A stretch of 64,000 nt of DNA from Pieris napi (lineage: Eukaryota; Arthropoda; Insecta; Lepidoptera; Pieridae): positions 4,588,001 through 4,652,000 of the forward strand of contig NC_062255.1 in assembly GCF_905475465.1 (NCBI RefSeq), in the 5' to 3' direction. Positions within the stretch are counted from its first letter, which is position 1. Each line of letters opens with the position of its first letter. The position numbers and the translations under genes were made by a program. This document shows, piece by piece, positions 10,760-22,929 of the stretch. Under the pieces are notes generated by a model that was given only the letters and a program-made list of their open reading frames with translations, made no database searches and was not told the origin of the DNA.

Positions 10760-13365
10760 AGTTTTTTCTTTAAATGTGTAAAGGTTATGTCAATCAAAGA
10801 CAATACTATGTTACAACGTATTTATAAAAAAATTGTTTGACCAGGAATCGAATCTTGGAAGATTTAAAGGGATGCTTACAAAAAGTATTAATTAATTTTC
10901 CCATCTGATAATAAATAACACCAGTACTATCATTTGAGTTATTTGTAAACTACTGTATGAACCAGTGAGTCAAGGGATATATAAGACACAATATCGGTAA
11001 TGTGAATACATATTTTCAAAGTATTGTCAAGCTGAAATGAAAGCATGCCAGCCTCGAGGCGACCGCCATACATCCTGTTCTCATCAACATCTTGCTTTTG
11101 TTCTACAATTCGACTTGAGAATTCCACTTCTTATACTTTCATACATTGTCTTTTAATATCTTGAAATTATAACAAAGACATCGGAAATGCATTCATGGAA
11201 TTACAGATGAACAAATATATGGACTTTATTTAATAAGTAATTATATAATTATTTCCAGCATATTAGCGTTTTGCAAGGCTGGCAATTTTCATATTGTCAA
11301 TTGTCAAAAATGTACAACAAAACGTAAAAATGGCGCCAAAACCGTCATCGCGAACAGGCATGCAAAACCACAGATAAATAAAATAGATAATATAGATTAT
11401 AAAATGCGCGCTTTTAAATGCCAATTTTACGATTGTAACAAATATTATTATGATTACGAAGTTTGTAATAGCAATTTTACATTTGGTTAACTATGCCTAA
11501 CATTATAAATAATTTATACAGATTCGGAAACATTACTACGTACAAATGCCGTAACGCAATATAAATTAATGTTAAAAGTTTTATGTCTATTTACCTAAGT
11601 GATATAAAGGAACGTTTGCGCGCAATAACCATATAAATTGCTCCATAACTTATAAACGTGAGTACATAACGATCTAACATATGTTATTCCATTCCCGATA
11701 AGAACCTTCGTAAAAGGCTGAGACTACATTATATACCCATTCGCAACCTAAAGGCCGAGTTAAGGTTTCGTGTATATGGCCACTAAATTGCTCTAAATGT
11801 ATGATGTTTATGATACTTAAGACTAGTTTAGTTTGAAGAGGTTATTATTATTTTGATGACCAGCTATTTTGACCGAGTTTCACCGAGGTTATTTTTAGAT
11901 AGAATGTTGAAAGAAATAAGTTTATGTTTCGTAGACAGATATAGATTTTTGTCTTTGTTTATTGTTACTTCTCATACTTCAATGACTTCGAATCATAAAA
12001 ATAAAGAAACTCCTTAAATTGTATAGCCACGCTCAAGCGATTTGGATATTTATAGACTTTCTTTGTTTTTATTTGTAAGCCAATATAAACACAAAATTTC
12101 CTAAAAGAAAATACTAAGATCTCTTGGACGCAATTACATTCCAAAATATAAATAATTAATTTTAACAATACAATACTTTGTACTCAGATCGTCCAATTCC
12201 ATCCAGTTATTATAACGAATAAATTGCCAAAGCAAAAAGTTCGATAAGAAAAGAAAACAGCATTATACAAAAATATGTTCTTAAACGAAAGCTTTGAACT
12301 TTTTAATTAAAACGGATATAAGAAAATTTTCCGTTAATTGATTTCAAGACGGCTCGTGTTAATCATAAAAAAGTGTTTATCGTCGTCATAAACAGTCTGA
12401 GTTAGATACAAATATAAAATTATTGTATACAACAATTTTTTTACTTAATTCAACCGGCCAGTATGCTAAAATTTATACAAAAAGGTTTTATGTCTCAGGA
12501 GGTTACGTAATGTATGAAACACCTGGATACACGATTTCAAGTGAATCTCTAATGTTCGTTTTAATAATGGAGTCAAAGTTTGAAATTGGAACTCAAAGTT
12601 AGAACAAACCAAAATCTTATTCAAATGTTGTTAAGATCTAGGTAGCATTATCTATATTAGCTTTCCGTTCTCTGTATACAGGGTAAGTTCTACAGTTAAT
12701 AAGTTAGTAATTTTGTTAGCTAACATGCCAGTATAATAAGGAACTTTTTAAAACTATTTGACTAGTGATAAACTTCTCTATTGAAAAGTCATGTTAGGAA
12801 TGCAACACATATGTCATGGCGTATAATCTAATGTTCATATTTTAAAATTATTTCTCCTATATAAGTTTTTAATAAAATAAAGAAATGTATAACTCGTCAA
12901 ACTTTTAATGACGGAGGCGAACTCCATCGGACCAGATACTTAAATATTTTGACACTAATTAATTGTTGCGTACAAGCGAAATAGTATGGATTTAACTTTA
13001 ATAATAATAATCGCTAAATATGTTGCTAAGCGCAAAACTCGAAGACGGCTGGTCCATCCAAATATTTTTTTTTTAAATTTATTTCTTGAACTCTAAGGAA
13101 GATTTTTATGACGATATTTTTTTTATTTAGTACTTAGGTTTTTATTCTGGAAAAGCGAAACGAAAAATGTTCCATATGTTGCTGCATAGCTACTAAAAAG
13201 GTGGATGAAGTAATGAAATCATATTAAGTCAATTAAATCAAGTTCTATTAAACATCAAGTAATAACTCTTCTTTTTGATAATTTTTCTTCTGCATCGTAA
13301 TTAGCTACTACTGATATGTATTAATTGTGATTATTAACCCTTTTATTAGCTTTTACATTTTTGTT
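10760..13365. other. AT-rich intergenic DNA, no feature recognised
   Basis: About 2.6 kb of low-complexity AT-rich sequence with scattered short frames and no match to repeats elsewhere in the window. Confidence 0.45.
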
Positions 13366-13369
13366 TATA

Positions 13370-13645
13370 CATATTATTGTTTATTTATTTCTTTATTGTT
13401 TTTTCTTTAGATTTTAAGTTTTTTAGTTAGATGTTATTTTGAGTTTGAGTTTTTGTTGATTATTCATGCACTTCTTGTACTTTACCCTCTGTAGGTGTTT
13501 CTTTTTTTTATTGTTCCATATTAGGGTTGCCTGGAAGAAATCGCTTGTTAGCAATAAGGCCGCCCGTTGTCATATAACTTATGTAACCTGCTTTTTTATA
13601 TGTATGTTTTTCTATAAGGTAACGAAGTGTAAATAAATAGTAAGT
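13370..13645 (+). mobile_element. Non-LTR 3' end, CTGGAAGAGAT family
   Basis: Plus-strand order is a T-rich UTR with GCACTTCTTGTAC, then GTTGCCTGGAAGAAATCGC, AATAAGGCCGCC, GTAACGAAGTGTAAATA. Parallel to 36365-36670 and 61585-61770. Confidence 0.7.
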
Positions 13646-13944
13646 CGAAATGTAATGTCGATTTGAATTACTAAGCTATTAATGTTACGGAATATTGTTA
13701 GCCACAACCAAACCAGCGCGAAACCGCAAATGCTTTCAATAAAACTTAATTTGAATAATTTAAATTGAAAATTATCGCTGGATTATGCGCTGCATATAAC
13801 TGTCACTTAATAATTTTGGCAATTTACGTTGACACTAGCTAATACCCGTAATAATTTGTATTACTAACTTATTAATTAGTACAAAACAATAGCTATTAAA
13901 CGTTTAGTTTTTATCACTAAATATCTAATTTGCGAGCAATATTA

Positions 13945-14187
13945 GGTGTGCTGAAAAGTTCATAGGCTAACAAAGAAAAAAACCTTTTTTTGATAGAATC
14001 TTATTTAATTATTCAATATTATTGTCTTTAAGAGAGATACAACGATTATACACTTTTTCGATACCATTTTTATACTACGATCGATTGATAATTTATCAGC
14101 GCAATAGTTCGGTCCAGCGAGCATTCTCTTTAGGTCTAAGAACAGGAAAAAGTCGTTGGCACCAGACGAAATTCTCCTAGAGTCCAC
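13945..14187 (-). pseudogene. Mariner-like transposase C-terminal relic with one terminal repeat
   Basis: The minus strand reads NDFFLFLDLKRMLAG, which includes the third Asp of the mariner D,D34D triad, and after a frameshift GIEKVYNRCISLKDNNIE followed by TAA, the usual mariner C-terminus. About 60 bp beyond the stop lies a likely terminal repeat (GGTGTGCTGAAAAGTTC at about 13946). The rest of the transposase is missing. Dead. Confidence 0.78.
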
Positions 14188-14336
14188 TCGCTCTGCACAA
14201 AGAGGCTCCGAAGCGGCATTCGTATTCTAGAAGATGGAGTCACCTGCACCGGTTCTCTGTGACTACCGACAGCAATGCTAATGTTTTTGTATGCTACGTT
14301 AGTACTATTATTTGATTGTACTAAAAATAAATAAAT

Positions 14337-14623
14337 CAGTGGCGCTACAACCTCTTTAGGTCTTGGCCTCAGATTTCTGAATCTGTTATATGATAATTTT
14401 TAAATCTAATAGGCAAGTAGGAGATCATCATCCAATGCCTGACACACGCCGTCGACTTTTTGGGTCTAGAACATGTCGGTTTCCTCACGATGTTTTCCTT
14501 CACCGTTCGAGCAAATGTTAAATGCGCACATAGAAAGAAAGTCCATTGGTGCACAGCCGGGGATCGAAGCTACGACCTCAGGTATGAGAGGCGCTCTCTG
14601 AAGCCACTAGGCCAACACTGCTC
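14337..14623 (-). mobile_element. tRNA-derived SINE (family 1), nearly full length
   Basis: The minus strand runs GAGCAGTGTTGGCCTAGTGG (A box), a variant B box (GCTTCGATCCCCGG), GTGCACCAATGGAC, CGAACGGTGAAGGAAAAC, GTGTCAGGCATTGG and ends at GGTTGTAGCGCCACTG. Confidence 0.82.
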
Positions 14624-14639
14624 ATTGATTGTACTATTC

Positions 14640-15470
14640 TTACAATATCCTAAACTTACACGATTGCAGGATCACACACAAAATCACTAGGTATCGCCTA
14701 CAGGAGTTACGGTGTACGGTCCTTGTGAATATTTGAATCTTAAAAACTAGGCCAGGTCTATAACGGACTATATAATCTATATTAAAAATGAAAACGTTTC
14801 TTTTACATAGTACAAACTTGTATAACGTAACTACTGAAGTAATACTCGTATAATCGTTATTGATCTTCATTATTAAAATCAGCTATAGAGAATCTCAGGT
14901 GATATCACTCCGTTATCATTTATCTCCGTCGCATGCTTGAATTCTTGATTACTCTAGTGTTGAAATATAATAGAGGTGACAGTTGATATATCATCCCTTG
15001 GATATCGAAATACCGTAAGTGGTACGAACACAGATGCGGTCAAACCTAGTAATAACTGGAATCCAAAGGGAAAGCTGGTAGTAGAATCAAATTAAGACTA
15101 GTCAATAAAAATTCTGACTTTGTTTTCATATGAATTCCATTCCTATTAGACTTCAATCGACTTGTATTTAGATTTCTAAACTGTTCCGACAATTGCTTTT
15201 GAGCTGAAATCTTGTTTCTAAAATACTTAGCTTTTCTAAAAGCTTTATTAAATTTTAATTACACATGATAATTATGTTAAGAATTCGTCTAAAATCTGAA
15301 ATTTCGTTGATCATACGTAGCATATTATTATAAAAGCCAAATTCTATTTCGTTAAGAAAATAAATATTCCCAACTATTGTCATTAAAATAAGTCATTGAA
15401 ATAAAACATTTTAAAAAGAAAAGGTTATATATCTTGCTATATACTAATATCGTCAGCATATGAGCATGTT
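14640..15470. other. AT-rich intergenic DNA, no feature recognised
   Basis: No repeat or gene recognised between the SINE and the SINE fragment at 15480. Confidence 0.4.
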
Positions 15471-15477
15471 TTAATTA

Positions 15478-15562
15478 TGTGCGTAGATAGAACAATCCAT
15501 TGGTGCACAGTCGGGACTTGAACGCTTGACCTCAGGGTTAAGAAATGCGTCTAGCACCATAT
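15478..15562 (-). mobile_element. tRNA-derived SINE (family 1) fragment
   Basis: Only the GTGCACCAATGGA junction with a degenerate B box (TCAAGTCCCGAC on the minus strand) and the tRNA-like part remain. Confidence 0.6.
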
Positions 15563-15627
15563 ACTTTAATTATTCAAGCCATTATTTCAATGCCAACAAT
15601 CAATAGTGGTGTAGTGTAGAAGTTTTT

Positions 15628-15935
15628 AAGCTATTGCATAGATTTTATCGCGGGCTTTGAGCGCGGTGACCCAATCAAGAAATTCCGTAACGAAAAAACC
15701 TAACACACAATGACGTAATATAGGTGCAGCCAATACGCGTTAGAGCGGGACAGAACGCATACTGCGTATTCACATCTCTCTGACGAGACCGGTGCAGCCC
15801 GTGCGCGTTAGAATGAGACAGACTATATAGGCGAGTTAGTCTGCGTATGGTAGAGTGGTATATTGAATTAATTTATCAAAGAAAAAAAAAAAATGCAATA
15901 GCTTTACCGCGGCAGTCCCCGAGTGCCACACGTTT
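15628..15935. repeat. Element with related ends and internal sub-repeats
   Basis: Begins AAGCTATTGCATAGATTTT and ends with an A-run, TGCAATAGCTTTACCGCGG, so the ends contain GCTATTGCA in inverted orientation. Inside, GGTGCAGCC...CGCGTTAGA...GAGACAGA occurs twice (about 15724 and 15791). GCGGCAGTCCCCGAGTGCC at the end is familiar from lepidopteran repeats. Class unknown. Confidence 0.5.
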
Positions 15936-15949
15936 TTTTTTCATACTGT

Positions 15950-18320
15950 TAATATTTGAGTAGTTGTTACAAAGCAGCTCGATTATAATTTTTTCAGTGT
16001 CTGATAAGAATTTCTGCTGTGGGCTTTACCATTGATTGCCTCAACGCTAACCTATCTAAAATGTTTGAAAGTTGAAATTAAAAAACATTTTTGCAAACGA
16101 TTCTGTCACCTACACGTTCTATATGCATGAAAGCAAAATCCTTTTTAAAATGTTGACCGAAATGTTAAATGCACATGTTTCGTAACGCTCCACATACCTT
16201 TTTTAAAAGATCAAAGTTTTAATTTCGTCGTATTTTAAAAAGTTTCCAGCTAATAAGCCTTTTATTGACTAAAAACGTAAATATGTGAGCAACATGAATC
16301 TACATAATAATATAGTCATCTGCTGCATTTTTATTAACACCGTGCGACAATTTTATTTAAGTAATAGTTCTTTGTTCTAGGTACATGGTCTTCACATATA
16401 ATTATCAAATCAATATATACAAAATATTGTAAAAACTATTTTAAAAGAAAACTACCTTTTAGAAGGGGCAACTAGTCACTTTTTTTAATATTTTAAACTT
16501 GTAATTTTGACTTTCAAAAGTGCCCTTTTAATAGGCCAATTTGAAATAAATCATTTGACTTTGACTTTATTTTTATATTTATTTTGCGGGTAGGCTTTTT
16601 AAGGCCTAGGAAAGGACTGTGAGTGGGCTGAGCTGGCTGACTCACTTTGATAAACTTCTATCGAAATAGCTAGCATAGGAAGAGTGCTGTTAGGTGGCCA
16701 AGAAAGGCAATTGTAAAAATTTGTAGCGATTGAATCTCCTTTTTTGAGGGTCTCATGGCCAAGTGCTGTTTTGAAGGACTGGTGGTACAAGTTCGGTTAA
16801 TGGTCAAAGCGCTACTTATGCGCTAAGAAGTTTTACTTTAGGTTGTAATGTAAGTATGAATAAAAGAACAAACAATTATCTTTTTAGGACACATAAAATC
16901 GTTGAAAGTCACGAAGTCAATGTAATTACGGGTTTAGAAGTGTTCTTCACAATTTACGTTCAATTAAGCCGCCATTACGGCAATGCTCTTAGTTCAATGG
17001 AAAATTAAACAACGGGTCATCCATTTTGTGTGGACTGGAAATTTTGTTAATATTTTAGCATATCTACGATGAACATACATGTCCCCCGTGGCTTAGTAGT
17101 TAATAGTTTGAAAGGCCAGGTAAAACAAGTGTTTTCGTGTTGACAGGGGTCTGTTAAACTATTGAAACGGGCAAAAGTTTCCCCATTTAAAGGACTTTCA
17201 ACAACAATGAAAATACTAGACCCTATTGTGTCATAGATAGAAACCCTTTTATGTAATAAATAGATTTTTAAATCAACATTTCTTTATACATAAGATTTAT
17301 TATCTCAAGTACAGAAGGAATAACTTGTATACTTTCATGAAGGATTTGTTATATTTTCACATTTACACGAAACATTGTACTCCCTAGATTTAGATTTACA
17401 ATTGGACCGTGGAGCTATTCGAGTAAGACGGTTTTGGACAGTAAAATGTTTATTAGCTACGAGTGTGAGGTCACAATACACTGTTGCGTGAAGCTAGGTG
17501 GGTTTCTATAGCATGTTTTTAATAGCACCGTACGAGCATTTTTATACCCAGTTATACCATACACTTCTCAAAATAACTTGAATGGCCCCAAAACTGGTGC
17601 GACCACAGATTATATACATTTGTCATAGAGTATAGATATTTTTATACTTTGTGCATTAAGCACCTTAATTTAGTATGCTGGCATTCATAATTCGAAGATA
17701 TACGAAATATAGATAAAGAATCTCTCGTTTTGTCTCGTTTTTAAGTGCCGTTGGAGGCTTATAGTTCGCTTATAAGGGTTAAAGATAGCAATTACAGTAG
17801 CTGTGAGGACTATTGAGGAATGTAATAAAGAAACGGGAAGGCTGAAGGAATTCACACAAAGTTAGTGAGCGACGTTGAGAAAATTTTAATTAGAAATTTA
17901 TGCAAATTTTTGACTATAAGATTAGTTATTAAACGTTCCTTTCGTGAATTTTAACAAGAGTTTACCGGGTGGTTTTATCATAATGATTTTTTAACTTATC
18001 TTTTAAATATTCATGGTAGTGAAACTTATTGTTATTTAATTATTAAATGTCTGTTAAAATTATGAACCTAGGGCCCTATACACCTTATACGCTATAAAGC
18101 CCCATAAATGTGTGGTATCTCAGAAATTACTCAACAGATTTTGATGAAAGTTTTCAATTCCCAGTTGAAACAAGCTATTGGATATAACTTTAAATTTACA
18201 CACAAGTTACACAGAAGGTTGTCGACATTAAAACATACACTTAGGATATCTAGCTGTTCTTGGAAGCCCTAAAAGACAGCCCTAAAATTTTATTCAATTT
18301 CTATAATATCCACCGATTAC
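15950..18320. other. AT-rich intergenic DNA with a LINE-like tail
   Basis: A retrotransposon-like 3' tail is seen at about 16470-16563 (GTAATTTTGACTTTCAAAAG, ending TTTGACTTTGACTT). The rest is featureless to me. A 63-codon minus frame at 16599-16790 has no recognisable content. Confidence 0.4.
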
Positions 18321-18324
18321 ATAC

Positions 18325-18500
18325 AGTACCCGACAGGATGTATAGAAATCGCTGGAAAGACGCCTTGGAGGAAGACTAACACGAGCTCGAAGTTGTCGAT
18401 TGGCCGGCGGTAGCGCGTGATAAGCAAAGCCGTTCTCTTGTTTTGAGGCCAAATATGACTGTAGCTATGACGAGTAGCTTTAATGATGATTTAAAATTTC
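18325..18500 (+). mobile_element. RTE-like LINE 3' fragment
   Basis: Short plus-strand stretch with GGCCAAATATGACTGTAGC and a decayed reverse-transcriptase tail. Weakly supported, by resemblance to other lepidopteran LINE ends. Confidence 0.35.
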
Positions 18501-18509
18501 TTGGGCTAT

Positions 18510-19470
18510 TTTTTTACTAACAAATTTTTCGTATCTTCGCAAAGGTCTTAATTAGACTTTATACCATATTTTATATATTATATATGCATTATTTTCTTCT
18601 TTAAACTTTCAGCCGTTTTTTATATATTACTAGTGTAGTGTAAATCAAAATATAACATAAAGGCTGTTTGTCATCAGATCTACTTAACCTAAGTACGTTT
18701 ACGAGTTTATTTATTATATCAATCTATACCATTTATTATCTAATTATTATTAATTCTTGCGGAATGCGGAGACATAATGCTGAAATTGTGGTAAAACTAG
18801 GTAGAAAGTCTGGTCCAAGGAATAAAATCAAACATTTCATTCAATATTGTTTGAATATATTGTATATTGGTTGAGTTATTCAACTTTATACGTATCAATT
18901 TGATCATTAGGTAACATTAAACAATTGTTATCGTAGAGGATTTAACGCTATAGCGAAGAGTAATAGCGGGAAACCTCATTCATTCCATTGTAACCGCAAT
19001 TATTTCCAACACATTAGCATAGTTAATTTAAAATAGTGTTTTGGTTTTACGTGAGTTAAGTTAATTAAATCATTTTACGATATCAGTTTTGAAAATGGTG
19101 TCAGTTATACGTGAATTTTGAAGTTATATGTACTTAGTTTTTTAAATCGTCCTAGAAAGATATTAGAGCGACTCATGGCCATGTGTAATATCTTTTTAGA
19201 ATCCCTATTAAATGCGCCAAAACTTGTAGTAATGCAGGGTCACTTTTGGGTCGAGTATATTTTTTTCACAGTGGGGTCCGAAGTAAACAAAAAGTTATAA
19301 TTTGAAAAAAAATTATATCGTATAATTTAAAAATATCTTCAATACACTCAATAAACAACTATAAATAGTATGTCTAATGCAAGGACTCATTAGTACCAAT
19401 CTAGTGGATATTATGAAAAAGATACAGAATGTACATTTTTTCGAATTATAATAAGAATTATTAAAAAAAG
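18510..19470. other. AT-rich intergenic DNA, no feature recognised
   Basis: Small frames at 18668 and 19118 have no family resemblance. Confidence 0.4.
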
Positions 19471-19478
19471 TCAATTTT

Positions 19479-19547
19479 CTGTGACCTGACCTCATCTATC
19501 CCCTAGTTGCGTTTGATCCACGACTTTTTTTACCAACCTGTATACAA
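19479..19547. repeat. Short interspersed repeat shared with 61507-61571
   Basis: TGACCTCATCTATCCCCTA, GTTGCGTTTGAT and CACGACTTTTT recur in order in the second copy, which ends near a CCTGTATA terminus. Probably the end of a larger unidentified element. Confidence 0.6.
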
Positions 19548-20214
19548 TAGGTTTATATGGATCTTCCATACTAATAAAAATCAAATTTAATTATGTTGCC
19601 ATATATGTCGGATACGTTACTGTCAGCTGCCATTTTCATTATACGTCACGGAGCTTATAAATTAAGAACGTCAAAGTCAAATCAGTTCATAACCGTTAAT
19701 ACTAGGATTATTTCATTTACCAATGATGCTATATCTATAAAATAATGTTAATTAACAACAATTCAATGGGCGATAGTAATAGTGATTCCATAGTTATTAT
19801 TTTTATCAAAAGTATTTTATTAGTACAAGCCTTTGACACTTAAATACAATCAATATTAAAGTAATCAATTGACACTCGTGGCTATGCCTGTCGTTGGATT
19901 ATGTAGCCGATAGATAGAGTATAGAACTGATTAATATGCGTGTCGAGTGAGTGAGCACCCCCTGTTTTTTTTTCTTCTAGGGTATTTCTTATAGAAAAAA
20001 TTACCCCACAAAATAGAGGAATTTTTTCTCATGGCAATATTAGTGGCATTATGAAGTTATGTCAATCATTCGCTTTCTCACACGCTGTACGCTGATGCCT
20101 GGTCTATACCATAGTCCGTCTACGATGTAGCCCTGGGGGTCTAGACACGATGGCTAAATGGTAGTGTATGTAGAAAGTCGAAAACTAAATTTGTATGAAA
20201 ATGACAGCTCGTGT

Positions 20215-20260
20215 GGACAGTCGGTAGCCTAGACCTTAGGGTCTAGGCTACCGACTGTCC
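20215..20260. repeat. Perfect hairpin, 21-bp arms, 4-bp loop
   Basis: GGACAGTCGGTAGCCTAGAC at the left and its exact reverse complement at 20240-20260 surround TTAG. The downstream flank repeats GACTGTC. Confidence 0.9.
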
Positions 20261-20289
20261 GACTGTCACGCCTTTAGAGGCGTGAATCG

Positions 20290-21090
20290 GGATACAACAA
20301 GCGACGCCATGACAGCTGCTTTGTCAAAACTGCCATATGTTGTTTTAAATTATCTTTCCGCCATATAAAAGTAAAAATATATGTTATCACTAAACCTCTT
20401 TGAACCTATTTTTGTTAATCTCGAAAGAAAGTGCTGAAAACTCCTTACATTAAGATTTTAATTCATTTAAATTGTAGACTATGCAATTTGTAAGTTGGAA
20501 AAAATATATTAAGATTGGCATCACCTAAATACGTTTAATGTATAAAGAAATTGGACAAGAAAATGTCATTGTATTTCCCGGTGTTCTTATAGAAAACAAA
20601 GTAAACATGATTCAGGAAGTTTTCTGTCCACGCAAGGGCTCAATCTGTCTTCGTTACTTTCGCGGAATTCGGAGTCAACCCACATTCATCAACTCTCAAC
20701 ACCTTGCAGACATCTGAAAAATGAACTGAGCGTTTCTAATCTCGCGAACAGCAATAAGCCTGAGAAATTACTTATAATATAAGTTTTGATTGCTCAGACC
20801 ATTTACTTAAGTATCCAAGTACTTCGTAAGACAGCCCTTTAAGGGCCACTTAATATAATTTATGTAATAAAACAGACTTAGAAATGTATCTGCCTACATT
20901 GTGGAATAACGAAAGTAAAGCTACCCTAATATATTTGTTTTCGTTTATGCCAGGAGTATGTAAAATTCACGAATATTGGAAGAAAAAGAGCAACTTTCAT
21001 TTGGCATAAAAGTAATTGGGAAAGGTTCTCAAAAGTGTTTATGTGTCGTATGGTATGTGTTGAAAGTGTTGTGTCTTTATTTAATTCTTC
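20290..21090. other. AT-rich intergenic DNA, no feature recognised
   Basis: A plus-strand frame at about 20530-20770 stays open for some 80 codons but has no start, no splice context and no recognisable motif. Confidence 0.35.
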
Positions 21091-21096
21091 AGTCTA

Positions 21097-21283
21097 AAGC
21101 GGGCCATAGACGGACCGCATGTTGCAGTCAAGACCGACTGCAATATGCGGTCGCCGCACGGCGATCTGCAGTTTCCATACTAAATTCATATTCGCAATAC
21201 ACGGTCCGCTCGAGCAGTTCCTGAGCAAACCGCATATTGCAGTCGGTCTTGACTGCAACATGCGGTCCGTCTATGGCCCGCTT
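21097..21283. mobile_element. MITE-like element, perfect 54-bp inverted repeats
   Basis: Arms 21097-21150 and 21230-21283 are exact reverse complements, starting AAGCGGGCCATAGACGG. The 79-bp spacer includes GCAGTTTCCATACTAAATTC. A sister copy sits at 52664-52854. It encodes nothing. The perfect arms imply recent activity or gene conversion between the ends. Confidence 0.88.
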
Positions 21284-21289
21284 AATGCA

Positions 21290-21790
21290 CTTTTTTAAAG
21301 CACTAATTTGATTTTTTTATTTTAATAATAAAATGCAATTTTACGTGCTTCTGGTATGACAATCTTTGTGAGAGGCTGGTGCCTATCCTGGACTGTAGAA
21401 GTCCTGTGGTAACAGGTCACCAACTTTAAATCGCGTATAGAAAATATACAAAGAGATGACTACATACTATGAATTAACTACAGTAACCAACAAAATAAAG
21501 TAAACAAATAAAACTAAAGCATGAATGGTTATTCTTTCCAAATCTAATTCACTAGTTTGGTGTTTTATATTGCAGAATACTGAGCCAAAATGTCACGTAC
21601 GCAGAGATAGTACACGTAGTAGAGGACGGCAACCTACGCGATTAGGGGTCATCAATAGGGTGCGAATAATAAGGCCAATGCACATTCTTTATGCGACTGT
21701 ATTTCAAGAGTAGAATTGATTTTTGACGGTTCAAACTACATCAAGGACTGGTACACATGTATGTATTCATTTAATAGTAATTAATTATTA
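21290..21790. other. Intergenic DNA, no feature recognised
   Basis: A 62-codon plus frame at 21525 shows nothing familiar. Confidence 0.35.
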
Positions 21791-21794
21791 TTAA

Positions 21795-22220
21795 CTAGCT
21801 GGCCTGGCGAACATCGTACCGCCTAACAGTCGATTCTTTATTTTGTTTAAATACTTATTCTGCTATTCGGGACACCGGTCTAGCTAGTAAGATAAAAAAA
21901 GAAAGTTGATAAGACAACAAATAAATTATGTCAAAAAATAAAAATTTACCTTCCCGGAACCCCTCCACTAACACATGAACTTTATGATATGGTATTAAAG
22001 TTCAAATTGACTTTTGAGTATTATAACGAATATTTTGTATGGGAATATAGGAATGTGTTGTTTTTAGACTTTTTCAATCAATTTTTTAAATTTTTCTCTC
22101 CGTAAGAACCATCCTCGTACTTCAAGGAATATTATAAAAAAAAATCAGACAAATCGGTCAAGCCGTTTTCATGTTATGTCGTGACAACGGAAAACGGGTT
22201 TCATTTTTATATATATAGAT
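21795..22220 (+). mobile_element. Helitron-like non-autonomous repeat
   Basis: Begins TAGCTGGCCTGGCGAACATC, has CAAATCGGTCAAGCCGTTTTC near its far side and ends TATATATAGATT. Same architecture as 37030-37410 and 58170-58500. Assignment to Helitrons rests on the general appearance of lepidopteran copies, not on a seen Rep/helicase. Confidence 0.5.
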
Positions 22221-22417
22221 TTAAGACGACGCTTGAAATAGCACCTGGAGTACGAATATACATTTTATTAATGTCTATACTGCATGAATTTTTTAAATAT
22301 TAGGCTTATCTCTGTGATATAAGTTTGCTACAGCTTTTCAGGATATAATCTCTCGTTCCAGCTTTTAAATTCTAAGACGTATGTACACTGTGCAGTATTA
22401 AAGTAGTTATAAGAGCA

Positions 22418-22635
22418 GTGTTGACCTTTTGGCCTTAAGCGGGCATTTTAGAACCCTGAGGTTTAGCGTTCGAATTACGGCTGTGCACCAATAGCTTTAT
22501 GTGCGTATTTCATACTTGCTCGTACGGTGGTAGAACATCATCTTCCAAGCAAGGTCTGTGTTAGAAATAAGGCTCATATATTATGAAAAAAATACGACAA
22601 TACATCTGACTGAGAGTTTGTAGCGCCAAGGTTTT
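22418..22635 (+). mobile_element. tRNA-derived SINE (family 1), decayed
   Basis: Shows GAGCAGTGTTGACC, a degenerate B box (GCGTTCGAATTACGG), GTGCACCAATAG, CTCGTACGGTGG and a GTAGCGCCAAGG end. Many substitutions mark it as old. Confidence 0.72.
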
Positions 22636-22825
22636 TTCCTTCAGTTTACATACAATAAGTTGGGCACCGGGCGGTCTTTTCCAGGAAACAGTATCAAAGC
22701 AAAATAATATAAAAGATTGTGGTAAAAGAAAATTCAAATAACAGACAATGTACTATATAATATCACAATTAATTCAAACAAGTATCAGGAATCACAAGCA
22801 AGTACGATAGCGTCATAAAAGCCCG

Positions 22826-22915
22826 GTAACACACTCGAGAGCCACTGCAATGTAAATGGTATCACTTAACATCATCATCATCATGAGCCTCTTGCCCGTT
22901 TGTCCCTAGTCCTAT
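22826..22915 (+). mobile_element. Jockey-like LINE 3' terminal fragment
   Basis: GCCCGGTAACACACTCGAGA, ATCACTTAACATCATC and GAGCCTCTTGCCCGTTTG match the 3' UTR block of the element at 32868-33480. Confidence 0.6.
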
Positions 22916-22929
22916 TAAAAAGATTCATT

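Noticed and set aside
20530..20770. Open plus-strand stretch of about 80 codons
   Set aside because: No start codon, no splice sites of matching phase and no motif; stretches like this are expected by chance here.
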